This document shows, piece after piece, positions 12,342 through 23,578 of a stretch of 64,000 nt of DNA. The notes below the pieces were generated by a model, which saw only the letters and a list, made by a program, of their open reading frames with translations, made no database searches and was not told the DNA's origin. The stretch covers positions 17,742,285 through 17,806,284 of the forward strand of contig NC_081413.1 of assembly GCF_030272615.1 (NCBI RefSeq), in the 5' to 3' direction. Position numbers and translations under genes: made by a program. Positions within the stretch are counted from its first letter, which is position 1. Every line of letters begins with the position of its first letter. Source of the stretch: Cryptomeria japonica (lineage: Eukaryota > Streptophyta > Pinopsida > Cupressales > Cupressaceae).

Positions 12342-13319
12342 GTTTGGAGCTGGTACAATAAAACTTCCTTGTACTCATGAAAGGATTGTTTGGATTTACA
12401 CATTATTTCTCCATGGGGGTTAGGGTCTGGAGTTAGTAGAGTGTCAGACTTCAAGGGTAACCCATGTGAGGCTATGCAATGACACTTTTTCCTAATTGTA
12501 TCTTAGAACCCTATCTTATGTGGTGTTGTAGAAGCCTCTTTTGTAACCTTGTTGTGAGTCTTGTTTGTCCATGTGTATCTTTTGTGTCTCTGTGGATGTT
12601 GGTACTGACAACATAGTTTGCTTGTGTTTGTGTGGGGCCTTGTGTCTATCTCCTAGCACGGTGGGGTGGACCTATGAGTTCCACATGGTCAGGAGGTTGT
12701 TGCCTTACCTCCATTGGGGATTGGTGATCTTGTTCTTGAGCATCAATGGATCTTGTATGTTCTTTCCAATTTCTCTCATTCCTTGTTGTAGATAACTCAT
12801 TGATTGTATTGGAAGAGGTAATGTATTTTAGATATCATTGTAATTGTAATACTATCAATGTATACTCTTTATGAAGATTTGTGTAATAATAGTTAATGTA
12901 TTGAAAAGTTATGTAACCTTGAATGATGTTTAAGTAGTGTGATGTTTCTATCGAATACTCTCTCATAGATGAATGTTTGTGCATATTCTATGCTAAAGAT
13001 TATCATAGGAACACTTTGTTTGGTGTTTTAAAATGAACCTAGTATTATATTTGAATGTGTTCTTACTTTGCATAATGTTATCATTAATGTAATATTGTTT
13101 AATAATATTAATCATTGTTTAGAGTGTTGTTTAGGTAGTGATGTTAGGGAACCCACAAGAGGACTTAATTTTGGTGAATGTTTATCTTTTGCATATGCAA
13201 ATGTTAAAATTGATTTCCTAATGAGTTGTTTATGTAATTTGTCTTGATTTAAAAACAATTGCTATGCTTCTTTAGTTTTTTTGTTGTCATCCTCTAGGGT
13301 TCCTTAGCGGGGCATTACA

Positions 13320-14059
13320 TTAGCATTCTCAAGTTCATTCTCATAACCAGTCACATGCATCATGTTGATCAATCTTCAGAAAAGGGTTGATTTAGGAGAC
13401 ATAGAGGATGAATCAATAGAAATGAATTTATCAAGAGACAATTCTAACATATAAAATTAATCACTACTAAATGTCTTATCAAAGGAATGAAAATATTTTA
13501 AAAAGAGATCCAATATGAGTGGGTAACTTTTTTTATCCAATATAGGGATTGGTTTTTGTTTTCTAGTCTAATAAAAGAAAAACTTTCCCTAACTATTGCA
13601 ATTGATTGATGCAATATAATGAAACAAAGCATTCAAAACACTAATGTAATCTAAACACGCACAATGAAAGACACAACAAATGCATGTAAAATAGATTTTA
13701 TTTTTATTTTTTAATAAAGGAAATGCAAAAGATTTTAGGTTCACCAAAATATTTATGATGAAAGAGACATAGACAAATCTAACTAGTAATTTAACTAGAA
13801 CCAAACCCTCTTTCATAAAATATTAAAATACAAACTACAAAAGTGGTATGCTTGACTAACTCTTACTCAAAGAGATTCAATCAACTTGGGCTCTATTCCT
13901 TTGTTGTTGTAGAGTCGTAAATTGTAACCGGTCCAATTTACACCTCATGTATGTGCTCCAACTTTAGCATGTTCTATCTCCATCTCTTCTCTAGGTCTGA
14001 TTTGACCCTATTCTCCAGATTTGATGTCATGAACATCCTTTGGTGGGCCCTATCATGGC
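13320..14059. other. Intergenic spacer, nothing recognised
   Basis: No supported gene. The 75-codon minus frame at 13589-13816 has no recognisable motif and lies in AT-rich sequence. Confidence 0.4.
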
Positions 14060-14064
14060 ATACC

Positions 14065-15393
14065 TATTGGCAACAACAATGCAAGAAAACTGAGAGAGGG
14101 GGGTGAATCAGTTTTCACCAAACTTAAACAAATTAACCTCAACTTCAGATCTGATCAAGAACAAAAATAGAAAAGATAAACAACATATCAACAACACAAA
14201 TAACACATCAATTTTTGACGTGGATAACTTGGTTAAGGGAAAAACCATGATGGGAACCTACTCACAATATGATGATACCCTGGATTAGTATGTGTAAATA
14301 TTACAATGGGGAATGTGCATGCATTTAGGCACACTGCCTAGAGCTCACTACTCAAAAACAATACAGGGCTACAACCCTGGGAAGGATCACTACCTTACAA
14401 ATATTGGACAACAATTCGGATTACATGAACTGAAAGAATATAATCTCCAAATGCCTAATCACGTTCCAAGTTAAGCACATTGTCTGCCCTGCAACACTTC
14501 TCTTCTCTGCATCACTCTACCGAAAGATCAATTCACTTGTTTACACATACAACACTCTCAAGAATGCAGATACAACCATAGACATACATCTTACATGATT
14601 AGAACACTTATTTATACAAATCATCAACCTTAACCTCAAGGTCAGCTCAACACATAAGACCTAATTACAAAATTACATCACATGATACATAAATAAATAT
14701 GCAAACCAATACAATATCAACAAGTACATAGCATGGACCCAAATCAAAACCTCGAACACGCAACACCACCAAATATCTCACCAAGATCTTATGCAACACG
14801 CAAGAACCATCAAGATGGCTAGGTAGTCATATAACACAAAGAATACCACCGAACCAATAAAATCTTCAATAACACACACCATGATCAATGTGGACCACCA
14901 AAATGCATAGAACACAATCGAAGAACATCAACAAGCAAGGTGAATTCCTCCGCAACAACTCGGATAACTGGAATTGCTATTATTTCCTTTTCAGAGCTCA
15001 AGAACACAAACAACAAACTGAAATATATGCTTGTGAAGTTCCAAATCATGAACCACCCAAAATGAGGACACACATGAACATATCAAAAACTCTCCAAAAT
15101 CCACACAACATAAAGAATCAATTTCAAAGAAATACAAACCTGAAATCACAACTCTGCAATACATAATCAATAGAAAAACCAATCATCACACCATATCACA
15201 TAACTCGATCAAATCACCTTCCGCAATACTGAAACTCATACTGAATCAACTAGAGATAAGTATCTCAAAACCCATTAATTTGCATCAACATATCTGCAAC
15301 CAAACCAACTCTCTGCAACACCAAATCACAAGAACATAGGAATATGTTGACATCAATAACAACAACACATTCCACCAACTCTAATATCCAAAA
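14065..15393 (-). repeat. Element B 3' LTR (left copy)
   Basis: The 1329-bp LTR starts TATTGGCAAC (terminal G lost) and ends ATATCCAAAA where the other copy has ATATCCAACA. It has a TATA-like TATTTATA at 14609-14616 (minus-sense TATAAATA). A decayed R-U5 hairpin lies at 14219-14249, with a G run (C run in sense) just inside the left edge. A purine tract (minus GCCAAAGGGGGATAT) abuts it at 15394-15408. Confidence 0.9.
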
Positions 15394-15490
15394 ATATCCC
15401 CCTTTGGCATTAATGGAAATATATTAATATGAAAAACAATCACTACAAAGAAAGAAATCAACTCCAACAATCTCCCCCTAAGATCGTGCA
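15394..15490 (-). other. Element B polypurine tract and inner PPT-like copy
   Basis: Plus reads ATATCCCCCTTTGGCAT right after the LTR, a purine run on minus. A second tract, CAACAATCTCCCCCTAAG, lies about 75 bases further in (about 15465-15482). E2 has the same arrangement (46140-46155 and about 46212-46229). Repeated PPTs are, as I recall, reported for Sirevirus-type copia elements. Confidence 0.75.
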
Positions 15491-15729
15491 CACATAACTC
15501 TCTACCTTAGATAGATAAGGCAGTTTTTCACATGCCTCTCTCCCACTTCGACATCAATGCTAAAGCCATATACAAATCATTACTCTCTCCCTCTTAGAAA
15601 AAACTCACAAATCTGAACAAGTGAATCACACACTGACTACTCCCCTTGAGTAGCAACACCCACTCATAAATCCAGATGTTAGGATAAGACTATAAAGTCC
15701 ACTGGATTGATGCATCTCAATGCATCTAG

Positions 15730-16549
15730 TTTACACCAGGAGGGGCAATCACCCCTAACTTCTCTCTCAGATATAGAAATGTATCTACAAGCAAAGGCTT
15801 CATGAAGATATATGCAATATGTTCCTTTGTAGATACATACTCCAATCTGACTTCTTTCTTATTCACCTTCTCTCTCAAGAAATGAAATTTGATTGATATA
15901 TGTTTTGTCTTAGAATGTAATACCAGATTCTTAGAAATATTGATAACACTTAAATTATCACAATATATAATAGTTGACTCATTATAAACAACTCGAATAT
16001 CCTTCAGTGTCTACTTCATCCAAATTAACTGAGTACAGTTGCTAGCAACAACAATGTATTCAGCTTCTGCAGTAGATAAATAAATAGCATCTTGCTTCTT
16101 ACTTTCCCAAGAAATCAACTTCTTTCCTAAAAAGAATGCTCAACCGCTAGTGCTCTTTCGATCATCAACATCACCTACCCAAGCAACATCTGTATAAGCA
16201 TTTAAAATGAAATCATCATTCTTTGAATATCACAAACCATAATCAATTATTCTCTTCAAATATCTAAATATCCTCTTCACAACAGTAACATGACTTTCCT
16301 TAGGATCAACCTAGAATCTTGCAACAAGACATACAACATTCATAATGTCAGGTCTAGTCTAAGTCAAATATAGCGGTCCACCATCATAGATCTATACAGG
16401 GTCTGGTTAGCCTTTGAAGATTCATCATCTTTTGTCATCTTGCATCTAGTTGCCATAGGAGTTCCAACAAGTTTGGAATCTTCTATCCCAAACTTCTTCA
16501 GCAATTCCTTCATATACTTTGATTGAGATATGAAAATGCCTTTCTCAAT
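15730..16549 (-). pseudogene. pol: Element B RNase H and RT connection, heavily decayed
   Basis: Piecewise minus translation gives the tail of copia Pol. A LSTAEAEYI segment carrying the RNase H Glu is encoded near 16045-16080. The AHS.TKHI-type His region is near 15915, and the LRYLKG-type connection segment is near 16245-16280. Stops and frame breaks are frequent, with no open piece of 60 codons. Position between RT and the PPT supports the call. Confidence 0.75.
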
Positions 16550-17449
16550 CTATGTAATTTGCAATCCTTGAAATAATTTCATCTCTCCTATCATAGACAT
16601 CTCAAACTTTTTTTTCATATCATTAGCAAAATTCTTACTCAAATCATCATCTCCTCCAAAAATAATATCATCAACAAAAACTTCAGCAATCAAAATGTTA
16701 TCATTATCAATATTGAAGTACAAATTACTATGAGCAGTTCCTTTACAAAAACCCAACTTCATCAAATACATGTCCAATATGGTGTACCAGGCTCTAGGGG
16801 CTTGTTTAAGTCCACACAATGCTTTCTTCAATCAGCATGCCATGTCTCCTTCCTCTGTCAATGAAAATCCATCTGGTTATTGAATATAGACTTCCTCTTC
16901 CAATTCACCATTACAAAAAACTGACTTCACATCTATTTGATATACCTTGAATTTCTTATGAGCAACATATGCAAGAAATAATCTAACAGCTTCAATTCTA
17001 GCTGTCCGAGTAAAAGTCTCCTCAAAATCAATACATACCAGTCTTGCCTTGTTTCTACCAACTTCTCCATCTCCATTCAGTTTATTCTAGAACACCCATT
17101 TATTACCAATTACATTCTTGTCTTTAGGTATTAGAACAAGTTCCCATGTATTGTTCTTCTCAATCTGATTTAACTCTTCTTCCATGGCTTTTACCCAATT
17201 TTCATCTTTACAAGCTTCAGTAACATCTTTAGGCTCAATTTTGGAAATCTGATATGTCTCTTGAGCAACAATTCTTCTCCTAATCGTCACACCTTTATTT
17301 TTATCACCAATAATTTGATTCTCTAAATGATTTAATCTTACATACCTGGGGGTCTTCTGATTGTTCTGATTTTCAGTCTCTTGAACTTCTTCACTGCCAG
17401 CACCATCTAGATTTACTGTCTCTTTCGGATCACTTTGTTTCATGCTCAA
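16550..17449 (-). pseudogene. pol: Element B reverse transcriptase and upstream linker
   Basis: Two open pieces cover most of the domain. 17087-17449 encodes a variable linker rich in Gln and Asn, then the RT entry segment EACKDENWVKAMEEELNQI and NTWELV, ending at NKWVF. 16550-16831 encodes YGLKQAPRAWY-like CGLKQAPRAWY followed by the catalytic box as FVDDIIFGGDD. Between them (16832-17086) the LDVK-type catalytic segment is present but broken by stops. FVDD for YVDD is a frequent variant in this group and is also seen in E1. Confidence 0.85.
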
Positions 17450-17452
17450 ATT

Positions 17453-18377
17453 TCACACTTGCTTTGAAGTATCATCATGATCAGCATATTCATATTTGCA
17501 TGCTCTAATTTTCTTCTCATGACTCTCGTCAACCTTCACATTCACACTTTCCACTATTTTTCTCATTCTTTTGTTGTAACACCGGTAGGCTTTGCTCTTA
17601 GTAGAATATCCCAAAAAGATTCCTTCATCACATCTTGCATCAAATTTTCCTATATCCTCATCTCTTTTGATATAACATTTGCTTCCAAATATTTTGAAAT
17701 ATCTAATTGTAGGAACATGACCAAACCATAACTCATAAGGAGTCTTACCATAATCACCTTTTATATGCACCCAGTTGAATGTGTACACAACAGTGCTAAC
17801 AACTTCTTTTCAATAGATATGTGGAACATTTCCTTCAATCATCATAGTTCTAGCAACATCCAAATAGTTTTGTTCTTCCTTTCTACAACTCCATTCTGCT
17901 GAGGGGTTCGCAGAGTAGATAACTATCTCTAGATTCCATGTTTCTCACAAAAGCAATTAAACTCACCGAAAGTAAATTCTCCTTCTTTGTTAGATCTTAG
18001 ACACTTCAACTTCAATCATGTCTTTCTCTCCACTCTAGATTTGAATATTTTAATTTTTCCAGTGCTTCAAATTTCTCCCTTAGAAAAGTGACCCACATAA
18101 TTCTAGAATAGTCATCAATCAGAAACATAAAGTATATGTCATCCTGCAAGCTTCTCACCCTAGAAGGTCCACATAAATCAGTATGCACAAGATATAATAA
18201 CCCATTAGATGTATACAATTTTCTCTTGAATGAAATTCTTGTTTTCTTTCCCAATTGACATTCTTTACACACAGAATTAGTAGGCTTCACTATCTTAGGT
18301 AGATCTCTAATAGCTTGGGTAGAACATATCTTAATCATGTAGTCAAATTTAACATGACACATCCTTCTATGCCACAA
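17453..18377 (-). pseudogene. pol: Element B integrase
   Basis: 18012-18377 encodes the N-terminal HHCC finger (WHRRMCHV with two His, CKECQLGK with two Cys). The core follows with HTDLCGPSRV (first catalytic Asp) and FLIDDYSRIMWVTFL. The middle (17789-18011) holds the second Asp and the NGV region with stops. 17453-17788 encodes the C-terminal half, with KTPYELWFGHVP, FGSKCYI and FLGYSTKSKAYR. It is inactive because of multiple lesions. Confidence 0.87.
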
Positions 18378-18854
18378 CTAAATCTCATCAATCTGGGAAA
18401 TCAAACAACTTTTCTCACCAACATTCAGATGAAAGGTATTACCTTTAGTTTTAGTTCCTGATGCAATTACTATACTGGATCTATTCAAGATCTTACATTT
18501 CCCATTCTTGAATTGTAAATCATATCCCTTGTCAACCATCTGTCCAACACTAAAAAGATTATGTTTTAAACCTTCAACATATAAAACATCATCAGTATTA
18601 TGTTTACCATCAAGAGAAAAAGAACCTCTACCACGAATTGCACAAGCTTTGTTATCACCAAATCTTACTATACCACCATCATACTTCTCTATATTCATAA
18701 ATTTACCTTTATCACCTATCATGTGATGTGAACAACCACTATCGATTACCCATTCATCTTTCTCTTCAATATTAGCAGCCAAGGCTTTCTCTTCAACAAT
18801 GCAACTTGTAGAATCAGCGGGTACTAGATCATCTTCCTTGATAGCAATGAACAC
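18378..18854 (-). pseudogene. pol: Element B protease
   Basis: The 158-codon open stretch encodes the copia aspartic protease. The active-site motif is WVIDSGCSHHM at about residues 35-45, followed by the flap-like IRGRGSFSLDG and LYVEGLKHNLFSVGQM segments. The end reads NVGEKSCLISQIDE just before a stop that separates it from the integrase finger. The catalytic DSG is intact here, whereas it reads DIG in E2. Confidence 0.87.
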
Positions 18855-19852
18855 AAATTCATCTTCTTAATTCCCTTTCTCAAACTCATCATCTGTCACA
18901 CCTTCATCAGCAGGATAATAACACTTCTTCTAATATCTATACTTATGATTGGGCTTGTAAGGCTTATCATACTTTGACACTCTTTTTGTGCTTTCAGGAC
19001 ACCTAGAAGCAAAATGTCCTATCTTATTGCATGAAAAACACTTCAAAGGTAACTTCGCTTCCTACTTTTAAGCTCCCTTAGGCAATCTTCTGGCAATAAG
19101 TGCTTCAATCTCTTCCAAATCTCTTTCCCATTCTTCCATCCCTCTCATTTCCATTTCATATCTGGAAACCCTAGTTGAACTTTCTCCAGGATCATACTTC
19201 TACTTCTCGGATAAAGAGGTTTTAAATGCAGTCTCAGCTTTGCCATGCAATTCACCAAGTTCGCTTAATTCAAAAGCAGCAACCTTACCAACCAGAATAT
19301 CTCTTGTCACAGTTGTCACTGTCCAGGTCTCATCAATAGCAACAACTTTGTGTTTATAAGAAAGAGGCAAGCATCTCAACACTTTAGCTACAATCTCATA
19401 TTCTTCAAGGAATCCACCAATGCATCTAATTTTCAACACATGATCATTCACTTTACCTATAAAGGATGAAATATTCTCATCTTCTCCCATTCTTAGCAAC
19501 TCATACTTTCTTTTCAAGCTCTGTAATTTAGCAACTTTCACATGTTTGTCTTCTTCATTCAGGGTTTATAACTTCTCCCAAATCTCATGAGCAGTCTGCA
19601 ATCCCATCACATTAGTCATCTCTGCATCAGTCAAGGCACTCAATAATGCTTCTTTAGCTCTTATGTTATGTTCAACATCCTTGACCTCAGTTGCAGTAAT
19701 AGGACCATTCTGAGGACATTGTAAGCATTCTTTGTCATCTTCTTATAATCTTATCCAAGAAATTTCAAGTGAAACTCCATCTAGTACTTCCATATAGTGT
19801 AATTAGTTCCATCAAATTTCAGACTCTCCTTCTTGAAAACAACAGTTTCCAT
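18855..19852 (-). pseudogene. gag: Element B Gag
   Basis: The start is the ATG at 19852, 43 bases after the PBS. The N-terminus reads LKFDGTNYTIWK, then a TAG at 19781-19783 interrupts after 23 codons. The best open piece (19200-19541, 113 codons) is the UBN2 core (KLQSLKRKYELLRMGEDENI, LRCLPLSYK). A zinc knuckle CFSCNKIGHFASRC is encoded at about 19000-19041, followed by the acidic region before protease. Confidence 0.85.
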
Positions 19853-19894
19853 CTTGGATCTCCTCAAGCAGTCAAGCTCCTTTCAGAGGATCTA

Positions 19895-19906
19895 TCTCTG
19901 ATACCA
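19895..19906 (-). other. Element B primer-binding site
   Basis: Minus reads TGGTATCAGAGA, one mismatch from the initiator-Met complement, two bases from the 5' LTR start at 19909. Confidence 0.9.
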
Positions 19907-19908
19907 AT

Positions 19909-20624
19909 TGTTGGCAACAACAATGCAGGAAAATTGAGAGGGAGGGGGGGTGAATCAGTTTTCATCAAACTTAAATAAACCAACCTCAACTTCAGATCTC
20001 ATCAAGAATAGAAATAACAAAGATAAACACCACATCAACAACACACATAACACACAATTTTTTGACGTGGAAAGCTTGGTTAAGGGAAAAACCATGGTGG
20101 GAACCTACCCACGATATGATGATACCTTGTAGTAGTATGTGTAAATATTACAATGGGGAATGCACATGCATTCAGGCACACTGCCTAGAGCTCACTGCTC
20201 AAAAACAATAAAGGGTTACAACCCTGAGAAGGCTCATTGCCTTACAAAGATTGGACAACAATTTGGATTACATGAACTGAAAGAATAATATCTCCAAATG
20301 CCTGATCATAGTTCAGGTTAAGCATATTGTTTGCCCTACAACACTTCTTTGCTCTGCATCACTCTATTGAAAGATCAATTTCCTTGTTCGCACATACAAC
20401 ACTATCAAGAATGTAGATACAACCACAACCATACATCTTACATGATTACAACACTTATTTATATAAAGCATCAACCTTAACCTCAAGGTCGACTCAACAC
20501 ATAAGACCTAATTACAAAATTACATCAAACAATACATAAATCAATATGCGAACCAATATAATGTCGGAAAGGACATAAAATGGACCCAAATCAAAACCTC
20601 GAATACACAACACCACCAAATATT
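19909..20624 (-). repeat. Element B 5' LTR, first part (before C)
   Basis: It runs from TGTTGGCAAC to the C insertion site. It has a decayed R-U5 hairpin at 20066-20096, a G run near 19939, and a TATA-like sequence around 20455-20465. It matches 14065-14785 of the left LTR. The last five bases (20620-20624, ATATT) are C's left TSD copy; the right copy reads ATATC, a C-to-T change. Confidence 0.93.
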
Positions 20625-21799
20625 TGTTGGCATTTTTTATGTTTATGTTGTGATTGTCATTGATGGACACACACTTGCATTGAGATCCCCTTTATATGTT
20701 TGAGCTTAAGCTCAACCAGTATTTGTTCCAACCGGTATGTTGTATTATAGTCCTTAGACTATTGGTATTTTGCAGAATGTGTTTACTGGTCTAAAGCGGC
20801 ATGTCGACCCCAAGCGGTTCGTGGATCTCAAGCAGCATGAAGGATCAAAGCGGCAGAACACATACTTCCCAGTCTTCATTTTTGTCAAACCGGCAACCGG
20901 TATTTTGTATGAACCAGTAATACTTTGTGATGAGTTACCAACCGACATTTTGTGATGAGTTACCATCCACCGATTTTTTGACGGTGCCAACACTCTGGCG
21001 GTGCTTTTTGTGTCGTGTTATCGAGTATGTCCAGGTTCATTGAACCTAGGAAATTGTAATGTAATCCTATTAGACCGACATGAAATCAGATTCCTTTATA
21101 AGGACATCATGTCTAGGGTTTTAGGTTGTTGATGTTGTTGTAAGGTTTTATGTTGTTGCTAGGGTTTAAGGTGGTAGATGAGTTTTTGTGAGAGTGATCT
21201 TATCTGAGAAGATCAAGTCTATGAGGTGTAAAAGAGTAAGAGTTACTGAAGACTGAAGTAATGCTGGAATGCATTAGCTATGAGCTATACTGGATCTAAC
21301 CAAGCAATCTGTGCTATTTGCTAGATCATATACTTGTTGATTACTCACCTCTTTGACAAGTCTGAAGCCCTTAACCGGGTAGGCTCAGAGTAGCCTTTGT
21401 AAAATCCTCTAACAAGGTGGTTCACCTCTGTGAATCTAAAATCCTCTAGCAAGGTAGTCCTTGATCGGACTTATCTCCTAACAGAGATTGAGATTCCTAA
21501 CAAGATCTGTTCTGGTGAAGAACATTGTAAGACCTTAACCGGTCTGGTTCCTATTCTACAAATAGTGACTTGTGAGTTTCATCTCACCGTGGTTTTCCCA
21601 TTTGGGTTTCCATGTCAAATATCTTGTGTTATGGTGGTATTTCTTTTATGGGTGAATGTCTTATTTGCATTTTGGTTTGCATGTGTGTTAACCGGTTTGT
21701 CTGTTAAACTGTTTTACTGGTTTATCTCTAGACTATTTAAGTGTTTGGAAATAGTATTTATTGAATACTAATTCACCCCCCCCCTCTTAGTATTCATCA
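20625..21799 (+). repeat. Element C 5' LTR
   Basis: The 1175-bp LTR has a TATA-like TTTATAA at 21095-21101 and an R-U5 hairpin CGTGG...CCATG at 21588-21614. A long C run lies near 21774-21784 and the LTR ends TTAGTATTCATCA. Leader sequence carries two near-identical blocks, AATCCTCTAACAAGGTGG (about 21403-21420) and AATCCTCTAGCAAGGTAG (about 21440-21457). TATA to hairpin is about 490 bp. Confidence 0.93.
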
Positions 21800-21801
21800 A
21801 T

Positions 21802-21813
21802 TGGTATCAGAGC
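21802..21813 (+). other. Element C primer-binding site
   Basis: TGGTATCAGAGC, a perfect initiator-Met match, two bases after the LTR end. It sets plus orientation. Confidence 0.95.
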
Positions 21814-21849
21814 CTACCTTTCTATAAGTTTAACCACTTGGAAAGAGAT

Positions 21850-23052
21850 ATGGGGGAATACTCTATAAGGGAACTTACTCATCGGCTCACTCAGTCTGAG
21901 CAAGCCTATGATGATCTTATGGTCAAATACAAGGCATCTCAAGTAAAAAGGGGAGAACATGCTGAAAAGTTGATGGAGCTATCTGAAAATAGTTCTTCAG
22001 ATGAAGCAGACATGGAAGCCCTAATTGCAGAAGTAAATAAGTTGAATGAATCAAACTCCAACCTGAGAAAGGAGTTGGAAGGACTGACTATCCGGATGTG
22101 TCAAGAGCTTGAGAACTAGAGGAAAGCTGAAGATCTGGTGAAAGAAAGAGATCATGAGATCTCCAAGCTGAAACAAGAGATCAGTGCCCTAACTACTCAA
22201 CTCCATGCAAGAAAAGTGGAAAAGGAAGACATGCAAGGAGAACTGAACATTGCCATCTCTGAGAATGAAAACCTGTTGGAAACAAATGCTTCTATTTCCA
22301 AAGAACTCTTTGAGTCAAAGGAAATACTCGCTAAGTTCAACAAGAGTACTGTCAAGCTAGAGCAAAAGATGGAATCTGCCAAACCGGTTAAGAATACCAA
22401 TGGACTTGGTTATTCTGGTCATGAGGAAGGTGAGACCTCTAGTACAAATGTTGGAACATCAAAGAAACAACCGGCATCAAAGAATAAAGGTAAGAAAAAG
22501 TTTAAACCTGTTTGATTTAAGTGTCTTAAAGAAGGACATACTGCAAATGTGTGTAGGAGTAAGGCTTACAACAATTTTCCTTCTTTCCTAAATGATAAGC
22601 CTAGATCCTATAGATTTGATGGTAACTGTTATGCATGCAACAAGTATGGGCATAGAGCATCTGAATGCAGGTCTGTTATGAATAACACTGAAAAATATCC
22701 TTAGAGGACCCAAGGAGTTGGTCCTGAACCTTTTGTGAACCGAAATCACAACCGGTTTAATGCCTTCAATCATCAGCCAAGAAGCGATGGCTATCAAGCG
22801 GCAACCGGATGGAGAGAAAACTGCATGGTCTGTCATGGTCATGGTCACACTGCTGCAACATGCAGAAGGAAGAATGGGAACATGAACAATGGACCTTGGA
22901 GAGCACCTGGATTGGTCTACTATCATTGCAACAAACCAGGTCACATTACCAGATTCTGTAGATCAAGAAAGAACATATCTGATGATATACCAGTCACTCC
23001 GAAAGGAAACATTGATGTTGACACTGTTCAAGCGGACATGAACAAAACCTAG
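21850..23052 (+). pseudogene. gag: Element C Gag: coiled coil plus four zinc knuckles
   Basis: The ATG at 21850, 36 bases after the PBS, begins MGEYSIRELTHRL; the frame ends at a TAG at 23050-23052, about 400 codons. Residues 1 to about 215 are a long heptad-like, Glu/Lys-rich coiled coil. A basic linker follows, then four CX2CX4HX4C knuckles: 22513-22554 (first Cys codon now TGA), 22627-22668 (CYACNKYGHRASEC), 22822-22863 (CMVCHGHGHTAATC) and 22918-22959 (first Cys now Tyr). In-frame stops are TAG 22117-22119, TGA 22513-22515 and TAG 22702-22704. It lacks the UBN2 Gag seen in A, B and E. Such a protein could form particles and bind RNA, but that is inference. Confidence 0.85.
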
Positions 23053-23578
23053 AAGAAGAAACCAGCAGTGTTACAAGAGGAACCGGTTTCTGCACCTAGT
23101 GTGGAAATCACGGAACCGGCAAACTAAGCTTCAGAAAAGCTTAGGGGGAGAAAATGGTGACATGTTTCGAACCCCCAGTTTACATCGGTAAAAGACCTTA
23201 ACCAACATGTGATGCCTGTCAGTTGGCGGAAGACCGAAAATGGTGAAAGGAAAATTAGGGTTTACGCCCTAATGGATGAGCATTAATTACGGTAGGTGAG
23301 GAATATGTTTAAAAGGATTTTTCAAATCATTTCTCACTATCAGTTTTCAAAGCGAAGGAGGTTTTCGAGTACAGAGCAACGACAAAGTGATTTGTGTTGC
23401 GATTCTGAGAATTTAAGAAACCTTGAAGGAGATTCAAGTTCAAATTGCAAACGGTTAAGTGAAGAACGCAAAGCGGTGATTCTGCAACCAATGGAATGGA
23501 GTGCAAGGTGGAGAAGAATCTGAAAGCCCTAAATTCACGTGTTTCAAAAGGTATTTCTTGAGTTTTTAAGTTTCTATC
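23053..23578 (+). other. Element C gag-ORF2 spacer with internal purine tract
   Basis: The 526 bp carry many stops in all plus frames. A PPT-like run TTAGGGGGAGAAAA lies at 23141-23154, soon after the Gag stop. The rest, up to ATG 23579, reads like a transcript leader and may be the 5' leader of a separate ORF2 message. Confidence 0.55.

Larger units (their letters stand above)
4339..13319. repeat. Possible 4.1-kb solo LTR split by element A
   Basis: The left edge reads TGTAATACCCCTCTAACC and the right edge, read on the other strand, TGTAATGCCCCGCTAAGG. These are near-matching terminal inverted repeats of the form common at plant gypsy LTR ends. Removing A and one copy of its TSD leaves about 4.1 kb with no PBS, PPT or gene inside, so a solo LTR is the simplest reading. 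Flanks are TTAAG and TTAGC, not a clean 5-bp duplication, so the call is tentative. Two stretches, about 7220-7300 and 12410-12475, share ATGGGGGTT...GGGTAAC wording. The 118-codon open frame at 6208-6564 looks like chance T-rich sequence. Confidence 0.35.
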
